DNA from: Capra hircus
Lineage: Eukaryota; Chordata; Mammalia; Artiodactyla; Bovidae
DNA: 64,000 bases
Assembly: GCF_001704415.2 (NCBI RefSeq)
Contig: NC_030811.1
Location: 75,038,069-75,102,068 of the forward strand
Reading direction: 5' to 3'
Positions 55,551 to 64,000 of the stretch are shown here, one piece after another. Each line of letters starts with the position of its first letter. Within the stretch, counting starts at the first letter, position 1. The position numbers and the translations under genes were made by a program. The notes beneath the pieces were generated by a model. It was not told where the DNA came from. It was given only the letters and a program-made list of their open reading frames with translations, and ran no database searches.

Positions 55551-58394
55551 AATATGTAAAAACTTATACTGTATGAGCACAGTCAATTGGAAATAATGCC
55601 CCCTTAGTCAGAATTGATGCTACTTTTCATATTGGGTAAGGATATACCTATATACAGTGGCTAAATACTGTATCTCATCAGAGCTGGATCCAGACCTTGC
55701 GGGGCATGAGACATATATATAACTTGGGGGTCCTCTTTAAGAAAAAGAATAAACTATGTGTAAAAGAGAATGACTGTTAGGAAGAAAAATTAAAACAAAG
55801 TACAATTTTTTTAGAAAGCTGGTAAATATCACAAACCTCACAAAATCCAGGAAAATAGCATAACATTTTTATCAGTGAACTGCCCAACCCACTTTTATAT
55901 TAATAATACTTCTTTTCCTACATTTTTGACAGCATAAACTGCATAGATTTCTTATATTTTGAGGAGTCTTCATAAATTTTGAGGGGCCTTAATAAATTCA
56001 TCCATTCAGAACATCCATCTTATATGAACAAACTCATATGTTTTGTTAAAAGAGTTTACAAACAAAATAATAAAAGCAATCCTATAGTTTTGCAATGGTC
56101 CAGACAGAATCTCACAGTGGCTTGACCACTTAAAAACTTGTTTTTTCAAAATATCTACTTGAGAAGCTTTTGTATTCATTGTGTGATTTTAGTCTTTATA
56201 AATATTAATCAGGTCACTATTTTGAAAAAAATTTTTATAAAACTCTCATTAAAGTGGTGAAATTATCCATCTGAACAGAACAAAATGAAAGATCACGATG
56301 TTTATCCAAGTCAACAAATTTGTCAAATTGAAGCTGCTTTATACTTTCAAGTATTGATCATGTACATTTTTTTTTATTATTTTCATCTTCTCATCTTTAT
56401 TTCATGTTTGAGAAGGTACGCACACACACCTATATATATATACCTATATATATATAATTTCTTTATCTACTTTTATTTTTATCATTTATGTTTTCTTGGC
56501 TATCTTAATTCTTTTCTTTGTCTTCAGGACATTAACCATCAGAGTTTTTGGTTCATATTGTTTTGTAATAAGATAGTTTTTGACATTTTAAAACCTTATC
56601 TCATTTTAAATTTAGTTTGATTTTTGACATTCCTTAGAATAACTCTTTCTCATATTTAATTTTTTGTATAGTTAACAGTTATGAAAAACATAAAATTAAT
56701 TTAAGGCATAGCAAAAGCAGTCAAATGCATTTATCACCAAATGATTCACACTAATACTGCATCTTAGTGTACAGATGATTATGTTCAGATATGTCACTGG
56801 AATGCTTGTCTCTCAGGCCATTCCACTGCATCAGTGCCAATTTTGTGTACTGCTTTTTCTAGAAACATCAGACTGTCAAAGCAAGGTGCATCAGACACAC
56901 TAAATATGTGATTCAATAGATTGGGCATGGTGAAACACAAGACCACTTACAGATGTATTTGCTGTTTGTAGTAGTACTATAGCTTTATGCTCTTTGAATA
57001 TAGGAATTATGGTTGAGTTAAATTACATTTCAGGTGATCCTATCAAAAATGTAATATAGCTATAATTGCAAGCATGGCATTATTTCATGTATTTCTGACA
57101 GAAGAGAACTTACATTTTGAAGCATCTTATGATTGAAAGAATTTTCCAGACTAGCTTCTGGCTTCTTGCATTTCACACCTCGTTACCTCTTTACTCTCCA
57201 TATATTTCTGGTGCCAGAGGCCGCAGGACATGGTCTATGATATAACCTCTAATCTGTACCTACATATCATGATGCCAGTTAGGTCTGTAGAATGGATGGT
57301 AACAGTATTTCTGGAAGTCATCCTTTACTGGGGCAGCAGCTGGCAATAACTTTTATGAACACATAATGTCTTCAAACCACACCAAATTACCCAACTAAAT
57401 TCAAGTACATTGAATCTCCAAATCGAGTTCCCTTTAGCCATATCCAAAAAAAAATGCTCACAGACACTCCAATGACAGTCTACACAAACAGAAATATGGT
57501 GGGAAAATAGAAAAAGACAGCTATCTTAACTAGTATGGTCAGATTAACTTACTTTACAAATTTTGCACAAATATCTTACCACTTGAACCCATATCTCATC
57601 CCCCTCTCAGGCCTTGAAGGAGGCTCATGAGTGTGAAAGGCCCTATACTTAAGCCTGTGGCCCTAGGTGGGAGGTACAGATCCAATTTTATTATTTCCGA
57701 TATGAATAATCAATTGTCTCAGTACATTTAATGAAAAGCCCATTTTTTTCCTTTTCTGATCTGCAGTCCTGGCTACTATATATTGAATTTCCATATAATT
57801 GGGAAGACACTCTCAGATGTGCTCACTGCATGTGGTTCTTGTTTCCCCTCATGGTTGGTTCATTTTTAAAGTTTCCTGGTCTCTTTCTATAAGCCCAATA
57901 ACATAAGAAAATTATGTTTTATGCTGGATCTAATTGTTTCACAGGAAATAAGTCTCCAAGAATGTCTAATATTCCATACTGTCAGAGCAGATGCCTCTGT
58001 CCTTGGAGTTCTAAATTTTATTTTTCACTTTGAGAATGTCTGGTCATTCTCAATAGTCTATCTTAGTTACATTTTTGAAATATTATTTTATTTTTCTACA
58101 TTTATTAAATATATACATCTTGTATTCTGCAGATGATAATTCCAATACTTGAAGTCTTTGAGGGTCTGATTCTAGTTATTTACTATTTCTATTGACTCGC
58201 TGGGTTCTGATTTCTCACAGTATTAGTGATTTTTTTTTTTAATTTTAAAAACTGGTTAGAAGAGTTTTTCATTTTATTTTTATATCCCAATAAGAATATT
58301 TTAAATTTTACACAGGCTTAAACTTGTTCCTGCTGATATATGGAAAGGCCAAGTCTGTACATTAGTGATTTTTGATTGTGAACATATGTTCAGT
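55551..58394. other. Long unassigned stretch, about 2.8 kb
   Basis: No gene and no repeat that I can name. AT-rich with TA-rich runs near 56430-56457. The plus-strand open frames 56285-56620 and 57921-58136 are rich in Phe, Ile, Leu and Tyr, as expected for AT-rich noise. 57190-57700 is somewhat richer in unique-looking words and could hold an old, diverged element. Confidence 0.35.
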
Positions 58395-58590
58395 GGGGCA
58401 TCTCAGGTGGCACAGTGGTAAAGAATCTGCCTGCCAATGCAGGAGCGATCCCTGGGTTGGGAAGACCCCCTGGGAGAGGAAATGGCAACCCACTCCTGTA
58501 TTCTTGCTGGAAGATTCCATGGGCAGAGGAGGCTGGCAGGCTATAGTCCATGGAGTTACAGAGTCAGACACAACTGATCAACTGAACACA
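58395..58590 (+). mobile_element. Bov-tA SINE
   Basis: GGGGCATCTCAGGTGGCACAG head, AGGAGCGATCCCTGGGTTGG, tail GTCAGACACAACTGATCAACTG. Small deletions around the B-box region. Confidence 0.9.
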
Positions 58591-58885
58591 GTGGCACAGC
58601 ACATTACTGTTGTAATTCTTTGAAGCCTGACTTAAAGGAATGGGGTTTTTCTTCCTAGAGACAATTTGAATTTGTTTCTTCTAGGTGCCTGGGAGCAGTT
58701 GCAACCAAAACAGTTCAAAACTGGTTTTTGTCTTGAAGTTTTTGAAATCAAACAGAAGTATGTATTTGGGCCACAGATTCTTGATAGTCATATTGTGGTT
58801 TCACATTTTGGTGAGAGAACACCCCTCATCACTGCTTGCCACTAAGATTGAGGCTAATGAGGAAAATTTTTTTTTTCTAGTTCAC
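58591..58885. other. Unassigned spacer between two SINEs
   Basis: No recognised gene or repeat; poly-T run at 58867-58876. Confidence 0.3.
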
Positions 58886-59094
58886 CTTACTATTGAGCTT
58901 CCCTTGTGGCTCAGCTGGTAAGAATCCACCTGCAATGCAGGAGACCTGTGTTTGATCACTGGGCTGAGAAGATCCCCTGGAGAAGGGAAAGGCTACCCAA
59001 TCCAGCATTCTGGCCTACAGAATTCCATGGACTATATAGTCCATGGGGTTGCAAAGAGTTGGACATGACTGAGCGACTTTCACTTATTATTGAG
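58886..59094 (+). mobile_element. Bov-tA SINE with target duplication
   Basis: Body 58898-59082 begins CTTCCCTTGTGGCTCAGCTG and ends GACTGAGCGACTTTCA. CTTACTATTGAG at 58886-58897 and CTTATTATTGAG at 59083-59094 form a 12-bp duplication with one mismatch. Confidence 0.93.
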
Positions 59095-60661
59095 GGTCTA
59101 GCTATTTGGGGATGGGATATAGCTTTATGCATGGATTTCCTATCACGGTGCCTCACAAATTATCTGTGAGCCATCATAGACAACTGTTTTTGTACATATA
59201 TAATCAAAATTAATTACTAGAAAAAATGGAATTCTGCTTGGATTGTTACTGCACTATAAAATCTCTAGAAGAGTTTCCAAACACTCTCAATTTCTGTATA
59301 CATCTCAACATGTATTGGCAACAGATTTTGTAAACCAATCTGCAAACTCCACTTTGAGTAGCACTTATCTTATTCATCCTACCTTTGGCAGGCCCTAAGC
59401 TTTATCTCCCATTTCCACACCCAGCCTGAACTTGTGATATAATGATTTTTTAATTGACTCATGATTTAATTATCCCAGTATTTTTAATTTGGGGTACATT
59501 AATTAACTTGTTCTGGCAAGATATGCATATCAGAGCCAACCCTCAAATATCCCACCTTTCTCAGTGGTTTCATTCCCTAAAGACTTAGTGTAGGAAGGAT
59601 TTTCTTTTATTTGACCTTTCATCACCATTTTGGAACCTATAGAATTGACCAATGTCACCATCTCCACATTTATATTTGTATACTTTTAAAAATTTTATAT
59701 ACTTCCTATCTTATTTACTTTTACAGTAAATAAGAGCAGAGATTCACATTCTTACACACACCAAAACGTTTGATACTTTGTCTCAAAAAATCAATGAAAG
59801 GCAGACAGTGAGTGAATGCTTGTAACTTTAAAATTTAACTTAATGTCTTTTTTGTGTTTCATTTAGGGTCATCATCTACCAACGATTTGAAAGTTGTGGA
59901 TCTCATATGTATATGATTTAATTTCTATTGTGTTAAGACTATTCAAATACTGGTCAATAATTTCTACTCATCAGCAAGAAATGAATTTATTGTCTAAGGA
60001 TACTTAAAGGTATTTTTTTATAGGCTAATGGCTTTTCCAAAGCTCTTTTAACTATAGAGGAATAGTACCCTATTTTAAACTCCTTTTCCCACAGATTTAC
60101 TCATTTTCACCTCTGACATCACATTTTAATTTTTTACAGATTTTTTGGATGTGAACCAAATTTTCTTGAAGCGTACTTCTCTTTTTCCATTAGTTCAAAG
60201 GTTTGTAGTTTTGTGGACCAAACAAATATTTCTGAAGATATTTATTATGGCTCATTAAATAGAAGTAAGATCTAAAGGTTAGCATATGATCTGGGAAGCT
60301 AAAAGTTTTGTATTATAATGCAGTTTGCCACGTGAATGTGTGACAAAGTGCTCACTAGGAAGATAGTGATTGGATATCCATCTTGTGTTAGTTTCATTTA
60401 ACCAAAAAAAATATTTAAAAGTATTAATAATAATTAGTTGAACTGGGATTCCATGAAGAAGATCTCAGAGATGTGTGAACTTGGGCCTCAATTACTATAA
60501 GGGCACATGTACACATGCTAGTCCAAAGGACTGCTAAGTAGAGTGTACAAGCATCTACCCCCTTCTTAGGCAGCTCAACATCACTCAGGGCATTATTTAA
60601 ACAGTCTCTGTGCTGGTTAATGAATAACCATGAGGCTGTAGCCACATATTTGAGCCTGCAT
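59095..60661. other. Unassigned AT-rich sequence, about 1.6 kb
   Basis: No gene or recognised repeat. The minus-strand open frame 60424-60645 has no recognisable domain. Confidence 0.3.
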
Positions 60662-60740
60662 TCAGTTCAGCTCAGTCACTCAGTCATGTCCAACTCTTTG
60701 CAACTCCATGGACTGCAGCATGCCAGGTCTCTCTGTCCAA
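60662..60740 (-). mobile_element. Very short BovB 3' end fragment
   Basis: TTCAGTTCAGCTCAGTCACTCAGTC to GCATGCCAGGTCTCTCTGTCC, only the last about 78 bp of BovB. No clear target duplication. Confidence 0.8.
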
Positions 60741-60849
60741 GAGATTCACAAGAGGTTACTACTTACAGAGTGAAGAGGGGGACTTCCTGGGAACTGAAGA
60801 CCTTCTGGGATTAAGTGCATCTGTGACCTGCACCAATCAGTGCTTTACT

Positions 60850-61056
60850 GTGTGTGTTAGTTGCTCAGTCATGTCTGACTCTTTGCAACCCCACAAACTG
60901 CAGCCCATCAGGCTTCTCTGTCCATGGAATTCTCTAGCAAGAATCCTGCAGTGGATGACCATTCCATTCTCCATAGGGTCTTCCCAACCTAGGGATTGAA
61001 CCCTGGTCTCCTGCATCGCAGGAAGATTCTACACCATTTTGAGCTACAGGGAAGTC
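60850..61056 (-). mobile_element. Bov-tA SINE
   Basis: Minus-strand head near 61056 (AAGACTTCCCTGTAGCTCAA), B-box region, tail ACATGACTGAGCAACTAACAC near 60850. Moderately diverged. Confidence 0.9.
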
Positions 61057-61084
61057 TTGCTACTTTATAGCTTATTTCAAGCGG

Positions 61085-61200
61085 CAACCTTGGGATCAAG
61101 CATGGCCAGATTTGATCCCAGGCTCCTCTTCTTGCTGAGTGCCCTGGACAAATTACTTAACTTGTGTGAATCTCAACTGTATCTCTTAAAAAATGAGGAT
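61085..61200 (+). repeat. MIR-like remnant
   Basis: TTTGATCCCAGGCTCCTCTTC, CCTGGACAAATTACTTAACTTGTG and TCTCTTAAAAAATGAGGAT follow the MIR core order. Confidence 0.6.
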
Positions 61201-61204
61201 ATTT

Positions 61205-61451
61205 ACTTCACAGGCCATGGGGTTTCCCAGGTGGCTCTAGTGGTAAAGAACCTGCCTGCCAGTGCAAGAGACTTAAGAGCCTCAGGCTCAATCCCTGGGT
61301 CTGGAAGTTTCCTTGGAGAGAAGGTAATGGCAACCCACTCCAGTATCCTTGCTTGGAAAATCCCATGGACAGAGGAACATGGCAGGCTACAGTCCACAGC
61401 GTAGCAGAGTCAGACACAACTAAAATTACTCAGCATGCACTTCACAGGCCA
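61205..61451 (+). mobile_element. Bov-tA SINE with perfect 13-bp target duplication
   Basis: ACTTCACAGGCCA occurs at 61205-61217 and 61439-61451. The body begins TGGGGTTTCCCAGGTGGCTC and ends AACTAAAATTACTCAGCATG. It interrupts the end of a MIR-like remnant. Confidence 0.95.
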
Positions 61452-61519
61452 GTGTAAGAAATGAGATAATCTGACATTGGGTAAAGACATCCCATGCCTC
61501 TAACAGCATCAGAGTTTGC

Positions 61520-61720
61520 AATGGTTAAGCGCTGTACTCTAAAATGTGACTGTTCAAGTCACTGCTCTCTCACAATTACAGCTGTGTGATCTTGGACAAG
61601 TCACTTGACCTCTCTGTGCTTCAGTTTCTTCATATGTACTATTACTAATATTTTCCCCATTGGGTTATGAGGATTAAAGGAGTTAATATATGCTTGGCAC
61701 ATAATAAACATTTTACCTAA
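61520..61720 (+). repeat. MIR SINE remnant
   Basis: Well-preserved MIR order: TCACAATTACAGCTGTGTGATCTTGGACAAGTCACTTGACCTCTC in short blocks, CTTCAGTTTCTTCATATGTA, GGGTTATGAGGATTAAAGG and TGCTTGGCACATAATAAACA. Confidence 0.85.
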
Positions 61721-61984
61721 AAATGTTCAGTAGTTTTGGATACTTTCTAGAAGTGATTCATTTTATTTTAGGTTATATTCACATAACTGGACAGAAAGGT
61801 GGTAACAGTCTTGCCAGCTGCCAGTGAGTGTCCCGTAACTGAGGCAACACTGCCTGCCTGCGGGGAACAGGTGGTGGTAACTTACCTCTATCTAGGGTTG
61901 CTGTGGATAATCGCAAGGTAGGTCCCGATGAGAAGCTTTGGAGCCAGCAGCCAGGCTGCTTCGTTACTGACAGTCTTTGTTACT

Positions 61985-62110
61985 GACATTGGACAAATTA
62001 ACATTTCTGACCATTTCTTCTCTTGTGACATGGGGATAATTTTTGCCTCTCTGAGTGGTGTGAGGATTAAATACAGGTAACTTACCTACAGCCCAAAGCC
62101 TGCACCAGCA
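61985..62110 (+). repeat. MIR-like remnant
   Basis: CTGACCATTTCTTCTCTTGTGACATGGGGATAA and GAGTGGTGTGAGGATTAAATACAG are MIR 3' half blocks. Confidence 0.6.
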
Positions 62111-62129
62111 CAGAGAGGCAGCAGTAACG

Positions 62130-62880
62130 ATGATTACATCAAATACATACAGCAGTTGAGTCCTTGGAGATTCTTAAGGGAGGGAAACCAGAAGGTAGCC
62201 AGAAGTGGCCCTTTTACCTGTCTGATTTCGTCCTGGAGAAGAGGAAAACAACCAATCTCTTCTCTTTGCAACGAGGTAACTATAGAGGTCTCCCCTTGGA
62301 AAGATTACCTTTTCACACTCCTCCTTGTCGCTCCTCACCGCACCGCTCCCCCCCCCCCCCCCATGCAGGCAAAGACACTGTTCCTTCGAATTTTATAATC
62401 TCATTTCTGTATGTGCGGTTTATTTGGGCTTGGTGGCGAGCCAAGGTTGGGTGGAGAGAGGCATTAAAACCTGGCAACCTGGCTCTGGATGCCTCAGGGC
62501 TCCTGCCAGCCGTCCTCGGTTAGAAACGTGCTTTTTATTTCTCTTCCCCGCAGCCTCCTGTGCAGCAGCTCATTACCACCCGCTTCAATCACCGCTGCCA
62601 GCATCTCCCCAGAACATTTCCCCCTCCCCCCGCCCCGTCTCAGGGACATTGGTCGTAGCTGACATTTAAAGGAAATAAACACCGATTTAAAAATTTACAA
62701 CCATCTCCGCCTGAAGAACCCAGCAGCAATGAATAACAGAACAGTCCAGAGAAGAGCGCCTGTCGGGGCGCAGCTCCGCAAGCCCTTCCCGCCACACAAT
62801 TCCCCACACCCGAGCATCACAAATCACCATTTCCAGGCACCACTTGAGGCTGCCAATTCTACTTTCGCTTAATCTCATTT
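62130..62880. other. Repeat-poor single-copy sequence upstream of the RELN promoter
   Basis: No interspersed repeat is recognised from about 62130 to the end of the window. GC content rises from left to right. The 62530-62880 part, for example CAGCTCATTACCACCCGCTTC and CGCTTAATCTCATTTTAAATCC, has the look of conserved non-coding DNA, but this is an impression rather than a measurement. A pure C15 run sits at 62348-62362. Short open frames on both strands show no domain. Confidence 0.45.
62348..62362. repeat. Poly-C run (C15)
   Basis: A 15-base homopolymer, prone to length error in sequencing as well as to true polymorphism. Confidence 0.95.
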
Positions 62881-63754
62881 TAAATCCAGCTACAGACGAG
62901 GCTCTGTCGCTGCGGCGAGGAGCGGGGCGGGGGTCAGCGGGAGGGACGCAAGGCCTAGGTCTGAAAGAAGCGCAGGGGCCCCTCGCGGTTTGGGGTCGCA
63001 GGCGGATCCCCAGAACCAATGCGGGCCGCCCAGGCTCCGAGGTGGGCGAGCCCCGAGGGGCGCGAGGCGCAGCACGCGCAGACAAAGAAGCCGGCGCCAG
63101 CACAGGGCCCCACCGCCCTTCTCCTCCGCGCCTCCTCTCAGAAAAAAAAAAAAAAAGAGGGAAATCTGAGGGCCAAAAGGAGACAATCCAGTCCTTTTGC
63201 TCCTCCAGACACCTAGGCGGGAGCGTCTCTCTCTCAGGCGTTTAAGTCCCTCAGGGCAGCTTCGTGGACTCCGTGGCCCCCGACCCCGCCCGGCGGCCCT
63301 TTAGAATGCGAACTGGGCTTCGGCGCCGGGACTCCCGAGAGGCGTGCGCCCAGCGCAGCGCGAGGTGCGGCGAGCGAGCCCGCGTGGGCGGGGGCCAGGC
63401 GGGCGCGCGCCGTGCGACGCGCGGGGGCGGGGGAGCGGCCGGGACACGTGTGGCAGCGGCGGGGGGGATTCGGCGCCCGGGGCTTTAAGAAGGTGTGGAG
63501 GGGGGCGGGAGCTTTCCCAGGCCTGGCCGAGGGGCGTCGCGCAGAGGCGGCGGCGGCGCACCGAGGCAGCGACCGTGCCGCTCCCGGCGTCCGCAGCCCG
63601 GCCCCGCGCTCCCGCGGGCCAAAGAAACTTTGGGAGCAGCGGTCTCCCGCGGAACTTCCCGGCGGGGCTCGGCGCCCGCGCCCGCTCTACTCCGGCCGCC
63701 GCCTTCTCGCATTCTCTCCGAGCGGCTCCTCGGTCCCAGTGCCTCCAAAACTGA

Positions 63755-63862
63755 ATGAGAGAGCGGCGCTCGGGGCGCGCGGTGGCGGCGGCGGCGGCAT
63801 GGAGCGCAGTTCCTGGGCCCCGCGGACTTTCCTCCTGGCGCTGTTGCTGGGGGCGACGCTGA
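63755..63862 (+). other. Upstream ORF overlapping the RELN start codon
   Basis: An ATG at 63755-63757 opens a 35-codon frame, one base offset from RELN, that runs across the (GGC)5 tract (read as Ala codons) and the RELN start and stops at TGA 63860-63862. Its context is weak (T at -3, A at +4) whereas the RELN ATG is strong (G at -3, G at +4), so leaky scanning would be expected. It matters only if transcription starts upstream of 63755, which is likely but not shown here. Confidence 0.6.
63784..63798 (+). repeat. (GGC)5 tract directly before the RELN start codon
   Basis: Five perfect GGC units end at 63798, so the ATG follows without spacer. The human RELN 5'UTR carries a polymorphic tract of the same repeat at this place, commonly with more units. 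Confidence 0.92.
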
Positions 63863-64000
63863 GGGCGCGCGCGGCGGTGGGCTATTACCCCCGCTTTTCG
63901 CCATTCTTTTTCCTGTGCACTCACCACGGGGAGCTGGAAGGAGATGGGGAGCAGGGCGAGGTGCTCATTTCCCTGCACATTGCGGGCCACCCCACCTACT
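63799..64000 (+). CDS. RELN: Reelin, first coding exon (partial, runs off the window)
   Basis: Encodes the N-terminus of reelin, the large secreted extracellular-matrix glycoprotein that guides neuronal migration through VLDLR and ApoER2 and DAB1 signalling. The 67 visible codons start MERSSWAPRTFLLALLLGAT, a signal peptide with a Leu-rich hydrophobic core ending near residue 25. The reeler domain follows, with YYPRFSPFFFLCTHHGELEG and EVLISLHIAGHPTY. This matches mammalian reelin almost residue for residue as I remember it. The ATG is chosen because it is in strong Kozak context and precedes the signal peptide. No in-frame stop and no splice donor is reached before 64000. Full-length reelin is about 3,460 residues, so only about 2% is seen. 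Confidence 0.97.
   Translation, partial: MERSSWAPRTFLLALLLGATLRARAAVGYYPRFSPFFFLCTHHGELEGDGEQGEVLISLHIAGHPTY

Larger units (their letters stand above)
62880..64000 (+). promoter_or_regulatory. RELN: CpG island covering RELN promoter, 5'UTR and exon 1
   Basis: GC-rich with frequent CG dinucleotides from about 62880 to the end, in sharp contrast with the AT-rich DNA to the left. It contains GC-box-like GGGGGCGGGGG at about 63423-63433, a CACGTG E-box at 63445-63450 and a TATA-like CTTTAAG at 63483-63489, about 310 bp before the RELN start codon. Known biology: the RELN promoter is CpG-rich and methylation-sensitive. The transcription start itself is not visible in sequence. Confidence 0.85.

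Noticed and set aside
56285..56620. 111-codon hydrophobic open frame, considered as a small membrane protein
   Set aside because: AT-rich DNA with TA repeats gives Phe/Ile/Tyr/Leu-rich translations by chance; no start context or exon structure supports it.
62156..62669. Overlapping plus-strand open frames upstream of the CpG island, considered as an alternative RELN first exon
   Set aside because: They cross a poly-C run in three frames with Pro-rich output and show no domain; a non-coding regulatory role fits better.
63344..63758. Plus-strand open frames in the RELN 5'UTR (63344-63754, 63495-63758)
   Set aside because: They are Arg/Ala/Gly-rich by composition, end before the RELN ATG, and the second begins with GTG rather than ATG.
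63301..63990. 229-codon minus-strand open frame across the RELN promoter and exon 1
   Set aside because: GC-rich CpG-island DNA has few stop codons. The frame is low-complexity (Ala, Arg, Pro, Gly), antisense to the RELN exon and has no domain.
1..64000. Novel multi-gene system, CRISPR-like array or viral integration
   Set aside because: No regularly spaced identical repeats with unique spacers, no intact non-retroelement coding cluster, and no retroviral gag, pol or env frame. The content is explained by a ruminant intergenic region upstream of RELN.

Overview
This window is vertebrate, specifically ruminant (Bovidae, most likely cattle or a close relative) nuclear DNA. It is packed with repeats diagnostic of ruminants: BovB/RTE LINEs, BovB-tail/tRNA-Glu SINEs (Bov-tA, BOV-A2), CHR-type SINEs and ruminant L1. 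These lie on a background of old mammalian MIR, hAT and L1M copies. No prokaryotic features, CRISPR arrays or operons are present.

The only host gene I recognise is at the right edge. It is the first coding exon of RELN (reelin), on the + strand, with start codon at 63799 and running off the window at 64000. It is preceded by a GC-rich, CpG-dense promoter/5'UTR (about 62.88-63.80 kb) with a (GGC)5 tract touching the start codon. A repeat-poor single-copy stretch lies upstream (about 62.13-62.88 kb). The other 62 kb read as upstream intergenic DNA with no convincing host exon.

Layout. 0-2.56 kb: 3' two-thirds of a + strand BovB with a 571-codon open reverse-transcriptase frame. 3.2-3.8 kb: L1 ORF2 fragment. 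4.1-5.7 kb: SINEs and microsatellites. 6.6-9.0 kb: second BovB in opposite orientation. 10.1-11.7 kb: old L1 split by a SINE. 12.8-18.6 kb: SINEs, MIRs, an antisense L1, an LTR-like remnant and a pair of homologous unassigned segments. 18.8-20.2 kb: a hAT/Charlie-type element with both ends and a perfect 8-bp target duplication. 23.6-30.05 kb: SINEs and a nested BovB complex. 30.8-32.1 kb: BovB (+). 35.5-38.8 kb: three antisense L1 segments. 39.8-41.65 kb: diverged BovB (-). 43.1-43.8 kb: SINEs. 45.2-45.65 kb: a 5'-inverted L1. 46.4-48 kb: BovB, L1, hAT and CHR fragments. 50.0-53.9 kb: SINEs, old L1 and a long BovB (-). 54.2-55.55 kb: old L1 with a SINE in it. 58.4-62.1 kb: SINEs and MIRs. 62.1-64 kb: RELN upstream region, promoter and exon 1.

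The coding frames in the body of the window belong to retroelements, and nearly all are broken. I found no evidence for an undescribed multi-gene system. The most informative observations are structural: nested and inverted BovB copies, a tandemly repeated BovB 5' leader, a twin-primed L1, a complete-ended hAT copy, an unassigned duplicated segment, and an upstream start codon overlapping the RELN start. Repeat assignments are from memory of consensus sequences, so subfamily names and edges are approximate. Edges fixed by target-site duplications are the reliable ones.
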